Source: Promethearchaeia archaeon (GTDB taxonomy: Archaea > Asgardarchaeota > Lokiarchaeia > Sigyniarchaeales > SOKP01). Taken from it: 64,000 bases of DNA. The notes under the pieces are model-generated. The model saw only the letters and a list, made by a program, of their open reading frames with translations. It did not search any database and had not been told where the DNA came from. Below, piece by piece: positions 45,752-54,762 of this stretch. Each line of letters begins with the position of its first letter. Position 1 is the stretch's first letter. The stretch spans positions 140,110 through 204,109 of the forward strand of contig JAHQWG010000012.1 of NCBI GenBank assembly GCA_029856045.1, written 5' to 3'. The position numbers were made by a program, and so were the translations under genes.

Positions 45752-46969
45752 TTGCAAAATTCAAATGCTGTTCTAGAGAAAGAGATGAGAAATTATATTC
45801 TCGAAATTTGTGAAAAAATTGGACCGCGCCCACCTTGTTCTAAGAAAGAAGCAGAGGGGTCTAAATTTTTTTATAATACAATCAAAAAGTATTGTGATAA
45901 GATTACCATTGAAAAATTTTATACACATCCCGGAGCATATAAGGCAGCATTTAGAATCCCGATGATTTTTTATATTATTGGAATCTGTTTTTATTTTTTG
46001 TCCCCCTGGTTAAGTTTAATTATTACAGTAATTTCAGTTTTAATTTTATGGGGAGAAATGTGTTTTGTTAAAGAAATTATTGATCCTTTTTTTTCTAAAA
46101 AGAACTCTCAAAATGTTATAGGAAAAATAGAACCCAAGGAAATGAGAAAAAAAATTATAATTATTGGAAGTCATATCGACTCAAATTGGGAATTTCCTTT
46201 AATTAGAAAAATTCATTCCGGGTTTGCGGTAATTATTGCAATAAATCTATTTTTAAATGTGATTTTATTAGTGATTTTATTAATTCAGAATTTCTTGATT
46301 ATTTTTCAAATGCAAGTAATCTTTTCTAATATTTACTTCTTTTTTTTTTGGATATTTATAGCTGGCGTTCCAATTATCTTAATTCAATTATTTTTTATAA
46401 TTTCAAATCGTTCTGTTATGGGGGCTAATGATAATCTATCAGGAACTGCAGTATGTTATGAATTAGCTAAAAATTTGAACCATCCTAAAAATAAGCCTAA
46501 TTCAGTAGAAATTTGGATTAATTCCTATGGATGCGAAGAAATTGGGTCTAAAGGAAGTAAAGCGTTTGTTAAATCCCATTTAGATGAAATTAAAAATGGT
46601 ATAGTAATAAATGTTGATAATGTGGGAAATAAAAATGGGATACTTCAAATAAGTACAACTGAAATTTTTGGCTTAGTGAAAATGGATAAAAAAATTATAG
46701 GGCTTATAAACGAGGTCGCTAAAGAGTTGAATATAAATGTAAGATTGGCTCCTTTAATGGCATATACGGATTCATTAAGCTTTAGCCGTAAAAATATTGC
46801 AACCACTTCAATAAGTAGTATACCACGCTCATCAAAAGAACTTTTTTATCACACAAGGAATGACGTCATTGAAAATGTAGATTTTAAAAATTTGGTTAAT
46901 GTTTTTAAAATATGCATGCAAATTATAAAAAAAATAGATAATTCCTGTTCAAATTCCTACACTGTTTGA
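45752..46969 (+). CDS. Membrane-anchored M28-family aminopeptidase
   Basis: A 405-aa protein with M28 zinc ligands: H in IIGSHIDSN, D in GANDNLSGTAV, E-E in GCEEIGSKG, D in NVDNVGN and the last His in FYHTRND. Four hydrophobic segments are inserted at about 65-95 and 150-215, giving membrane association; the latter splits the usual region between the first His and the Asp. The start TTG at 45752 is preceded by AGAGG. Cuts N-terminal residues of peptides. M28 domains with such membrane insertions are seen in some archaea. Confidence 0.85.
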   Translation: MQNSNAVLEKEMRNYILEICEKIGPRPPCSKKEAEGSKFFYNTIKKYCDKITIEKFYTHPGAYKAAFRIPMIFYIIGICFYFLSPWLSLIITVISVLILWGEMCFVKEIIDPFFSKKNSQNVIGKIEPKEMRKKIIIIGSHIDSNWEFPLIRKIHSGFAVIIAINLFLNVILLVILLIQNFLIIFQMQVIFSNIYFFFFWIFIAGVPIILIQLFFIISNRSVMGANDNLSGTAVCYELAKNLNHPKNKPNSVEIWINSYGCEEIGSKGSKAFVKSHLDEIKNGIVINVDNVGNKNGILQISTTEIFGLVKMDKKIIGLINEVAKELNINVRLAPLMAYTDSLSFSRKNIATTSISSIPRSSKELFYHTRNDVIENVDFKNLVNVFKICMQIIKKIDNSCSNSYTV

Positions 46970-47111
46970 GCTACAAGTGATTAATTGCAATTTTAATAAA
47001 GGATTTAATTAAAACAATATTATATATCTTCTTACTGAGTCTATATTATCAAAAAAAAATAATTTTTTTTTTAGAGTTTAATTATAAACTAACTTATGAG
47101 GGATATTTTTT

Positions 47112-48587
47112 ATGGGTTTATATGATGAATTAGTCAAAATTGTGGGAAATAAATATTGCTCAGATAAAGATTACATTAATATATCTTATTCTAGAGGATT
47201 GGATCCAGTTCTACCAGAGATTATCCCACAAATCGTGATAAGACCGGAATCAACTGAACAAGTATCTGAAATTGTAAAGATTGCTAATAAATATAAAGCC
47301 CCAATCTTACCGAGAGGTGGTGGTTGTGGCTTGATGGGAGGTAGTAAACCCATTAGTGAAGAAACAATTTTAGTAGATATGAAAAGAATGAATAAAATTT
47401 TAGACATTGATGAAGATAATCATTGTGTCACGGTTCAATGTGGAATAAATTGGTCTCAACTCAATGCTAGACTGTTTGATAAAGGTTATTATACAGGTAA
47501 TATGGGTCCTGGAAGTGGGTTAGCCGCTGCAGTCGGTGGAGGGTTATCTCATCATTCAGGAGGTGGTGGGGGTTGTGCAAAGTATGGAGAATGCACTGAA
47601 AATTGCGTTGATTTAGAAATTGTATTAGGAACTGGGGAAGTTTTAACATTTGGTTCAGGTGCAAGCCAATATGTAAAAAAACCATTTATACGGCTTGGTC
47701 TTGGTCCTGATTTAATGGGAATTTTCCTTGGAGATAATGGAACAATGGGTATAAAAACTACTGCAACATTAAAAATATATCCTAAACCTCCATATTATAG
47801 AGGCAAAACTTACTTGCTCGAAAAAGATCCCTATGAAAATTCCTGTAATATGGTTCAAGAAATGATGAAAATGGGTTGGGCAAATCATTTAGGAATTTAT
47901 GATTATTTTTTTACACCACCACCTTCTATAATGGGTATAACAGTGGAAAATTTGATTGAAACATGGGGAGATATAAGTGGAGGGGTTGTTTTTTATGTTA
48001 CCGAAGCTTACGATGAGAAAATTTTGGAGAGAAACTCGGAAATTTTAGAAAATATCGCAAAAAAATATTCGACCAGAGAATTAGGTCCAAGTAAAGAGGA
48101 GGGAAATATTACTGATTGGTTTTATGGAGAACAAGGACACTGGCAAATATATCATGCCTTATTCTCAGTAATGGGACCAGATTATTTTGCTTGTACCACT
48201 GAAATGAAGGTTCCAATCGTTAAATTTCCCGAAATGCTACATAAATTAGACGATTGGCTAATAAAAAATGAAGAAGCTTTATATGAAGTAGATGCAGAAG
48301 CGGGAGTCAGTCATGTAGTAATGTTGGATCATAATAGCTGTTATATTGGAAGTGGTTTGTCAGCAACACATGATGAAGAATTAAAAGAAGGGGTAATTGA
48401 ACTTTGGCGCAAACAATTTGAATTTATGCTAAAAGAAGGAATGGTATTATACATGTGTGGTCAAATAGGCTCTCAAGTAATTATTGATTCAAGAGTTTAT
48501 TCTGAAGAATACTATAATTTTTTCAAACAAGTAAAGAAATTGTGCGATCCTAATAATTTAATAAGTCCAGGTAAGTTTAGATTTTAA
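47112..48587 (+). CDS. GlcD-like FAD-linked oxidase subunit
   Basis: A 491-aa FAD enzyme of the lactate/glycolate dehydrogenase type. The FAD-binding domain shows ILPRGGGCGLMGGSKP, then GPGSGLAAAVGGGLSHHSGGGGG, which is unusually Gly-rich. The C-terminus ends CDPNNLISPGKF, the family flavin end. The partner iron-sulfur gene starts 84 bp after it. The pair should oxidise a 2-hydroxy acid and pass electrons to Fe-S clusters and then a carrier. Start ATG at 47112. Confidence 0.9.
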   Translation: MGLYDELVKIVGNKYCSDKDYINISYSRGLDPVLPEIIPQIVIRPESTEQVSEIVKIANKYKAPILPRGGGCGLMGGSKPISEETILVDMKRMNKILDIDEDNHCVTVQCGINWSQLNARLFDKGYYTGNMGPGSGLAAAVGGGLSHHSGGGGGCAKYGECTENCVDLEIVLGTGEVLTFGSGASQYVKKPFIRLGLGPDLMGIFLGDNGTMGIKTTATLKIYPKPPYYRGKTYLLEKDPYENSCNMVQEMMKMGWANHLGIYDYFFTPPPSIMGITVENLIETWGDISGGVVFYVTEAYDEKILERNSEILENIAKKYSTRELGPSKEEGNITDWFYGEQGHWQIYHALFSVMGPDYFACTTEMKVPIVKFPEMLHKLDDWLIKNEEALYEVDAEAGVSHVVMLDHNSCYIGSGLSATHDEELKEGVIELWRKQFEFMLKEGMVLYMCGQIGSQVIIDSRVYSEEYYNFFKQVKKLCDPNNLISPGKFRF

Positions 48588-48670
48588 AAAATATTGATCA
48601 AAAATTATGAGTGAAAAACCGTAATTAAAATGAAATTATCGAAATAACTAAAAAAAATAGAAGATTAAAA

Positions 48671-49891
48671 ATGACCGGAAAACTAAAAAGAATGTCAGAA
48701 TATGAAGAGAGATTACTTTCCTGTGTTTCAATTGGAGATTGCACAAATGCTATTAAAGGATTTTATAGTGATCCAATACTTGAGGCAACTTGTCCTATGA
48801 TTGAACATGGTCCGGGATTTGAAGCTTTCTTAGCTCGAGGAAAATTCACTATCGCACGAGGACTTCTTGATGGAAAGATAGAACCAAGTGAAGGACTTGC
48901 AGAAGTGATTTATCAGTGTACTTTATGTGGTGCTTGCCGAGAAGTATGTAACAATCCTGAAAATCCTTTTATGAAAATTAACGCAAAAGAAAATATCATA
49001 GATCATATAGAAATATGGGAGGCTTTAAGAGCTGACCTCGTAGATGCAGGAGTGGCCCCTATGTCTCGACACAAAGAAATTTTTCAACATGTCAAAAAGG
49101 AACATAACCCTTATTTCGAAAAACATAGTGAACGTTTAAATTGGTTGCCTAAAAATTCAAAATATATATCAAAAGGAGGGGATGCTTTATTTTTTGTTGG
49201 ATGTACCTCCGTTTATCGTTTAAATTATGTGTCTTCGACATTTCTTGATATTGCTAATAAGTCAAAAATAAATTTAACAATTTCACCGGATGAATGGTGT
49301 TGTGGCTCAATAAATCTTAGAACAGGCGATTTAAAAATTGCCAAACAATTAGCACAACATAATTATGAATTATTTAAAAATTCTGGAGTCGATAAAATAG
49401 TCACGACTTGCGCGGGTTGCTATAGAACTCTAAAGATGGATTATCCTAAATTAATCGATAATTGGGAATTCGAGGTGGTACATTCGATTGAAATGATAGA
49501 TGAGTTAATCAAAAAAGGAAAAATAAAAATCTCGAATAAAATTGATGGTGCCATGACATACCACGATCCTTGCCATTTAGGAAGACATTGTGGAATATAT
49601 AATGCCCCGAGAAATGTTATTGATGCAATAAGAGCAGATGACTTTGTTGAAATGAGGAGAAATAAAAAATATGCTTTTTGTTGCGGAGCTGGCGGTGGTG
49701 TTAAATCTGGTTTTCCTGACCTTGCACTTGAAATAGCAATTGATAGAATTGAAGAAGCTGAAGATACTGGAGCAAAATATTTAACTACTACTTGTCCTTT
49801 TTGTCTTAATAATCTAAAAGATGCGGCAAAAGCGAAAAAATCCTCAATAAAAGTTGTTGATCTACTTGAATTAGTAAACATGGCTATTTAA
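48671..49891 (+). CDS. GlcF/HdrD-like iron-sulfur oxidoreductase with two CCG domains
   Basis: A 406-aa protein. The N-terminal part has a [4Fe-4S] motif CTLCGACREVC; only one full CxxCxxCxxxC is clear, the second region having separate cysteines (GDC, ATCPM). Two CCG domains follow, with CCGSINLRTGD and CCGAGGGVKSG and preceding TTCAGCYRT and YHDPCHLGRHC. This is the electron-acceptor half of a GlcD/GlcF oxidase or an HdrD-type subunit. Its neighbour is the GlcD-like gene upstream. CCG domains bind noncubane or normal Fe-S clusters. Confidence 0.9.
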   Translation: MTGKLKRMSEYEERLLSCVSIGDCTNAIKGFYSDPILEATCPMIEHGPGFEAFLARGKFTIARGLLDGKIEPSEGLAEVIYQCTLCGACREVCNNPENPFMKINAKENIIDHIEIWEALRADLVDAGVAPMSRHKEIFQHVKKEHNPYFEKHSERLNWLPKNSKYISKGGDALFFVGCTSVYRLNYVSSTFLDIANKSKINLTISPDEWCCGSINLRTGDLKIAKQLAQHNYELFKNSGVDKIVTTCAGCYRTLKMDYPKLIDNWEFEVVHSIEMIDELIKKGKIKISNKIDGAMTYHDPCHLGRHCGIYNAPRNVIDAIRADDFVEMRRNKKYAFCCGAGGGVKSGFPDLALEIAIDRIEEAEDTGAKYLTTTCPFCLNNLKDAAKAKKSSIKVVDLLELVNMAI

Positions 49892-49987
49892 AAATTAAAA
49901 ATATGATTTTATTTCAAACCACAATATTTTAACAATTTCTATTTAAATAATTAGGAAAAAAAATTAAGACTTTATGGGTATTTAAAA

Positions 49988-51397
49988 TCAAAACCTTTTA
50001 ATTAGCCTAAGGCAAAATTCAATTCCATAACTGAGATTCGGGATCCACATGCGTTCCCCGGTCCCATGTTCCAATTCAATAAATTCTGAGAAGGACATGT
50101 TCGGATCAAGTCTTAAAGGAATAAAACCTAAACAATAAATACCTTTAGATCTAAAGAATTTAGTATCACAAGAGCCAGAGGATAACATCGGGACAATATT
50201 GGCCCCTGAATGCATCTCATTCATAATTTCTTCAATTAAATCATAAAAAAGATCTTTACTTGAATTTATTGTTGCCAATTGTGTGGGTTCGATTGGAATT
50301 ATCTCGATTTTATTAAATAATTTTTTACCTAAAGCTTTTCTAAGATATCCTTTTATTGTTTCACGATCATGCCCGGGTAAAATACGACAATCAAACGTCA
50401 TTTCAGCATATTGAGGGATAACATTGACCTTCTTTCCTGCGTTCAATAGCGTAGGATTTAATATATCGGATACTAGAGGAATTATCAATTTTGATAAAGG
50501 TTGTTTAAACAGTTTTCCTGCTAGATTAAGTGCAGGTCTAATTAATCGTTTAGAGGTTAATATTTTCTTTACAATTCCCGGCAAAGATATTTTCTTTGCT
50601 GTTTCTTTTATAGAATCTTGAATCTCAATTGGCGGTTTGAATTTGGCTATTCGCTGGATAACCTTAGATAAAACATAAAGTGCATTATCATCAGGTTTCA
50701 ACGGCATGGATCCATGACCTCCAATACCTTTGACCCTAATTTTTGTTTCTGCAACTCCTTTCTCTCCAATTTGAGCAACATAATCCTTAGAATCCTTACC
50801 AAACGGTAATAAAAACCCTCCACCTTCATTGATCACATAATCAACATTCACCTTATCAAAATGATTTTTAATTAAATATCCAACACCTAGCTCCCCACCC
50901 GCCTCTTCATCTGCGGTGAAGCATAATACGATATCGCCTTTTGGGTTATAACCTTCTCTTTTTAAATAAACTGCAGCCATTAATTCGGGAACTAAAATTC
51001 CTTTACAGTCAAGAGCCCCACGACCCCAAATATATTGGTCAGTTATGTCTCCACAAAACGGATCTCGCTCCCAGTTGGTTGGATCAGCGGGGACAACATC
51101 TAAATGCGCTAATAATAATAAACTTTTAGCATTTGAATCTGAACCTTTCCATCTACAAATGATACTTCCTCTTCTTGGCTCAGACTCAATAATTTCTATG
51201 TTTTCAAAACCCTCCTTTTCTAAAAGTCTTTTACAATATTCTGCAGCAGGGGTTTCATTACCTGGAGGATTTGTTGTGTCAATCTTAATTAAATCACTTA
51301 ATATTTCACATGCTTCTTTCACAACAGGACTACTAACAGGAAACATTAATTTAAATAATTCTTTTTCAGATTTCTCAATAATTTCTTTACTTGGCAA
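49988..51397 (-). CDS. M20-family metallopeptidase
   Basis: A 469-aa di-zinc peptidase. The order of the motifs is LLLAHLDVVPAD, GRGALDCKG, TADEEAGGELG, then FDCRILPGHD and a final C-terminal His in LEHGTGERM. It is longer than the M20 protein at 37.8 kb, with a dimerisation domain of about 210-340. It probably cuts peptides or N-acyl amino acids. The start is TTG at 51397, the next ATG coming well inside the first helix. Alone, with a wide upstream region. Confidence 0.9.
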   Translation of the reverse strand: MPSKEIIEKSEKELFKLMFPVSSPVVKEACEILSDLIKIDTTNPPGNETPAAEYCKRLLEKEGFENIEIIESEPRRGSIICRWKGSDSNAKSLLLLAHLDVVPADPTNWERDPFCGDITDQYIWGRGALDCKGILVPELMAAVYLKREGYNPKGDIVLCFTADEEAGGELGVGYLIKNHFDKVNVDYVINEGGGFLLPFGKDSKDYVAQIGEKGVAETKIRVKGIGGHGSMPLKPDDNALYVLSKVIQRIAKFKPPIEIQDSIKETAKKISLPGIVKKILTSKRLIRPALNLAGKLFKQPLSKLIIPLVSDILNPTLLNAGKKVNVIPQYAEMTFDCRILPGHDRETIKGYLRKALGKKLFNKIEIIPIEPTQLATINSSKDLFYDLIEEIMNEMHSGANIVPMLSSGSCDTKFFRSKGIYCLGFIPLRLDPNMSFSEFIELEHGTGERMWIPNLSYGIEFCLRLIKRF

Positions 51398-51580
51398 GAT
51401 TAATCATCATTTAATTTTACATAAATTTTTAATTTAGCGATATAATAATTTAAAAATCGTCTATTTCTAAAATAAAAAATATTGGAAAAAATTAATGATT
51501 TCCTAAATTAAGGTAAATTTTTTATTTTTTTAATTATTTAACAATGTATATTTGGATATATTAACGGAAATTATCATATT

Positions 51581-51874
51581 ATGTCAATTAGCAAACTGGA
51601 ATTATTAGGTATGGAAGGAGCTATTGCCAATTATAAAAGGGGTCGGCATTTAATTCACCCAAAATATTGTATTTTACATTTTGATGCTATAAAATCTAGG
51701 AATAAGGCATCTATATTAATAGGCCGAACAGTAGAATGGATTTCGCCGGCAGGAAGATCTTTAAAAGGAAAAATAACAAAACCACATGGAAATAATGGAG
51801 CAGTTTTAGCCCATTTTAAAAAAGCTGGTTTGCCAGGTCAGGCATTAGGCCAAAAAATTAAAATAATTAAATAA
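51581..51874 (+). CDS. rpl35ae: Ribosomal protein eL33 (L35Ae)
   Basis: A 97-aa protein of the large ribosomal subunit, present in eukaryotes and some archaea. The match is through the conserved core: HYxxL-like LHFDAIKSRNKASILIG, then GRTVEWISPAGRSLKGKI and HGNNGAVLAHF, and LPGQALGQ at the end. Length is right for the family (about 85-110 aa). It lies alone, not in a ribosomal operon. Function is structural in the 50S subunit. Confidence 0.9.
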   Translation: MSISKLELLGMEGAIANYKRGRHLIHPKYCILHFDAIKSRNKASILIGRTVEWISPAGRSLKGKITKPHGNNGAVLAHFKKAGLPGQALGQKIKIIK

Positions 51875-52009
51875 ATATTAAGTTTAATTTTTGTAATACA
51901 TAGATATTATTATATTTTTTAGGTTTTCCTTTTCTAACTTATTTTAAAAATTACATATGTATTTTAGGTTTCATTTAATTTTGCTAATTAGATTAGAGGT
52001 CCCTATTTA

Positions 52010-53866
52010 ATGTTAGAACGACAAAGACAAACACAACTTTGTCCATCGTGTCAGAGAAGCATGCATTTAAATTATTATTGTGAAAGTTGTCATTCTAGTT
52101 TTTGCTCTGACTGCATTAAAGAAAAACAAACTGAATTTTTAATCTGTAGTAATTGTGGGTCTGAAAATATAAGTAGAAATAAGGAAGGTATATTAAAATG
52201 TGATAGCTGCTTTAGTCAAAATACTACTAAGGTTTATAAGAATATAAAAATATGTCCTAAATGTAATTCTTCCCTTATTGTGAAAGTATTTGAGAAAAAG
52301 AAGCAGATAAATGAAAAATATATTCAATTAATTAGAAACACAAGAGCCTTTATTATTCCTTTTAGAGAGATAATAAATAATCTAAGCTTACTACGAAATA
52401 AGCTAAAAAAAGTTAGAGAGCCACCCTTTAAATGTTATCATTTCCCTTCTTTAGAAGCAGAATTAATTACAATATACAGACTTTTTATCCATGTGAAAAA
52501 AGAAGTTTATGAGAATGTACGAAGAGAATACGACCATATTTTTATGAATAGGGATTATTTCATTGACATATCCACGCAACCTAATACAAACATTCCTATC
52601 ATCATTGGAATCTTGGAAAATCTTAATCATGAGCATAAATCTCTTTCTATTTTTATTGAGAATAATCTTAAAAAAATCAGTGATAAAATCCAAGAAATTG
52701 ATGCTAAAATAAAATTCCTTGAAGATATTCAAAACAATTTTCAAAAATTTAATGAAATAATTGAATTTACAAGAGATGAGAAAGCATTATATGCGTTGCG
52801 GTGTAAACTGGCAAAGGGATTTAATCCTTTAAATGAATATTCGAATGAAAGGGGGACTCTATTAATTTCAAATCTCTACATTTATTTTATTCATGAATAT
52901 GGAATAATAAAAAAAAAAGCAGAATTCATCTTTAAAATTCCTCATGAAGAATTTAAACGCATACATGTTACAGGGACAGTAAGAAAAAAGTTATATATGG
53001 AATTTGTATATGGGAAATATTACTTTTCAATAAATTCATCAAAAAGAAAAAATGTGATTGATTATATAGAGAATGCAAGAGTTTTTGATGAAAATCAAAG
53101 ACATGATATTGATTCCTCAAAATCTCTAATGATGTTTAAATTAGATGCAAAAGATTTAATTGATTTCATCGAAATGAACATTTCATATCTGTTAAATCTA
53201 AAAAGCAATAAAAATCCAGATTATTTACCGAATTATCAGAAGAATTATGGTGAAAATTATAATTACAATCATCCGAGACAAAATTATAATAACCCCTATA
53301 GTAATAATTTTCAGGGAAATCAATTTGCACAGCCAAATAGAAATTATCTAAATCAAAATGATGTCTATTTTAATGAAAACAACATTTTAATGAGAAAATT
53401 AGAGAACTCTCAAGGACCATATATTCCTCAATATCCACCAAATATCAACCCTAATAACTTTATCGATCAAAATACAGCTACTGCATACCCTAATCAAGTT
53501 CAAAAAAATTATTTCAACCCTGAATTTAATAACAGGGACTTAATGAACCCAAATAATCTAAATCAACGATTTTTAAATCGGGGACAAGCATATTTAAATC
53601 AGCGAGGGTACCAGGAAGATAATACACACTCATATTTTGATAAAAAAACCCACCTTTTAGAACTTGAGAAAGAAGAATTCAGTTTGAGTCAGACTCTTAA
53701 ACATCTAGAGAGGAAGTTTCAGAAATCAGAGATCTCAGAAGTGGATTATTTTAGAACTTATAGAACTTATCAACAAGAACTTTTTGTAATAGAGAGAAAA
53801 ATTCAAGATTTGAAGATGGAAATTGATGAAGAAGATGCCTTAAAAAAGTATTCTTCAGATTTTTAA
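52010..53866 (+). CDS. Multidomain zinc-finger/PH-like/Asn-rich protein (618 aa)
   Basis: Not a named family. Residues 11-85 hold six CxxC pairs (C11/14, C24/27, C32/35, C46/49, C64/67, C82/85) as in B-box or zinc-ribbon arrays. A helical region follows (about 95-250), then a PH/GRAM-like domain (about 265-355) with GTLLISNLYIYF and YMEFVYGKYYFSI. Residues about 400-545 are low-complexity, rich in Asn, Tyr, Gln and Pro, and probably disordered. The end (about 550-610) is a short SHOCT-like helical pair (LERKFQKSEISEVDYF). GAGGT precedes the ATG. Convergent with the ESCRT-III gene. A scaffold or membrane-adaptor role is plausible. Confidence 0.65.
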   Translation: MLERQRQTQLCPSCQRSMHLNYYCESCHSSFCSDCIKEKQTEFLICSNCGSENISRNKEGILKCDSCFSQNTTKVYKNIKICPKCNSSLIVKVFEKKKQINEKYIQLIRNTRAFIIPFREIINNLSLLRNKLKKVREPPFKCYHFPSLEAELITIYRLFIHVKKEVYENVRREYDHIFMNRDYFIDISTQPNTNIPIIIGILENLNHEHKSLSIFIENNLKKISDKIQEIDAKIKFLEDIQNNFQKFNEIIEFTRDEKALYALRCKLAKGFNPLNEYSNERGTLLISNLYIYFIHEYGIIKKKAEFIFKIPHEEFKRIHVTGTVRKKLYMEFVYGKYYFSINSSKRKNVIDYIENARVFDENQRHDIDSSKSLMMFKLDAKDLIDFIEMNISYLLNLKSNKNPDYLPNYQKNYGENYNYNHPRQNYNNPYSNNFQGNQFAQPNRNYLNQNDVYFNENNILMRKLENSQGPYIPQYPPNINPNNFIDQNTATAYPNQVQKNYFNPEFNNRDLMNPNNLNQRFLNRGQAYLNQRGYQEDNTHSYFDKKTHLLELEKEEFSLSQTLKHLERKFQKSEISEVDYFRTYRTYQQELFVIERKIQDLKMEIDEEDALKKYSSDF

Positions 53867-53960
53867 TTTAAATATTTTTTTCTTCTTCTCAAAAAGAGTA
53901 ATGTAATTATCCAGTTAAAAGAAGAAATCGATTTAATAGAGAAACAAAAATTTATTAATT

Positions 53961-54599
53961 TTATTCTTCTAATTCTTTTTTAAGTTTATCTATTTCGTCC
54001 TTTAACTTTTCTTTGGTTTCCATTTCAGGAATTTCATCTATGATAAATTCCTCTTCAACTGGAGTCTCTGGAATCTCACCAGCTGCTTCAAGTAAAACCT
54101 CAGATTCTAATTTTTCAAACTCATCATCGATGTCGATTCCTTGATCGATTTCTGGATCTCCCGCTAAAATTTCACCTGATTCCTCAATCATTGCAATGTA
54201 TTCCTCGCTTTCCTCACTAAGTGTAGCAACTTTTTCTGGACTTGCACTTACTGCTAAGTCTTTTAATGCAGCCGTTGAGGCAGCTAAAGTTGATTCTAAA
54301 CCCTTGATAAGTCTGCCTTCCTCGATTGCATCAATATATCTCTCAAGTTTGGAAGATAAATTGGTATTTCTATTAATTTTATTCCTATAGGATTTCCATT
54401 GGACTAGATAATTCTTAGATCTTTCCTTATTTCCATTTTTTAAGGATATTTTAGCATTTTTTCGGTATAATTCAGCTTTTTGATTTAATGCTTTAGATTT
54501 GAGTTTCAATTGATGAATTTGCTTCTTAATGTTCACTATTGTTTTATCTTTCTCTTTTCCTTTCCCCTTTTTTGGAAATAATTTGTTTTTTAGTCCCAT
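53961..54599 (-). CDS. ESCRT-III (Snf7-family) protein
   Basis: A 212-aa protein with the ESCRT-III charge plan: a basic N-terminal half (KGKGKEKDK, then helices rich in Lys/Arg) and an acidic C-terminus ending IDKLKKELEE. The helix 1-2 region matches Snf7 by NGNKERSKNYLVQWKSYRNK, and STLAASTAALKDLAV is the equivalent of the CHMP core helix. I start at the ATG at 54599, which gives MGLKNKLF, like the amphipathic start of Snf7; an ATG seven codons upstream is possible. These proteins form filaments that cut membrane necks. No Vps4, ESCRT-I/II or other ESCRT-III gene is seen in this window. Confidence 0.8.
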   Translation of the reverse strand: MGLKNKLFPKKGKGKEKDKTIVNIKKQIHQLKLKSKALNQKAELYRKNAKISLKNGNKERSKNYLVQWKSYRNKINRNTNLSSKLERYIDAIEEGRLIKGLESTLAASTAALKDLAVSASPEKVATLSEESEEYIAMIEESGEILAGDPEIDQGIDIDDEFEKLESEVLLEAAGEIPETPVEEEFIIDEIPEMETKEKLKDEIDKLKKELEE

Positions 54600-54762
54600 C
54601 TTTCTGTTTTCCCATTTCAAAATATTTTTATTATGTAATATAAATACTAGTGTTGTTTTTTAAACTTTAATTAATCCAAAAAACATCATCAAATAAAAAA
54701 GATTTTAAATCGCATAAAAAATTATAAAATCAAAAATAAAATTGGTAAGATTATAGGCTGCA

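Noticed and set aside
46943..46960. T-arm-like GTTCAAATTCC near the end of the M28 gene
   Set aside because: The sequence lies inside the coding region and no acceptor, D or anticodon arms can be built around it.
47186..47685. Reverse-strand frames over the GlcD-like gene
   Set aside because: They are complements of a Gly-rich coding region, with no start signal or domain.
53961..54599. Simple coiled-coil reading of the ESCRT-III gene
   Set aside because: The basic-to-acidic charge order, the MGLKNKLF start and the core-helix match to Snf7/CHMP4 support ESCRT-III better than a generic coiled coil.
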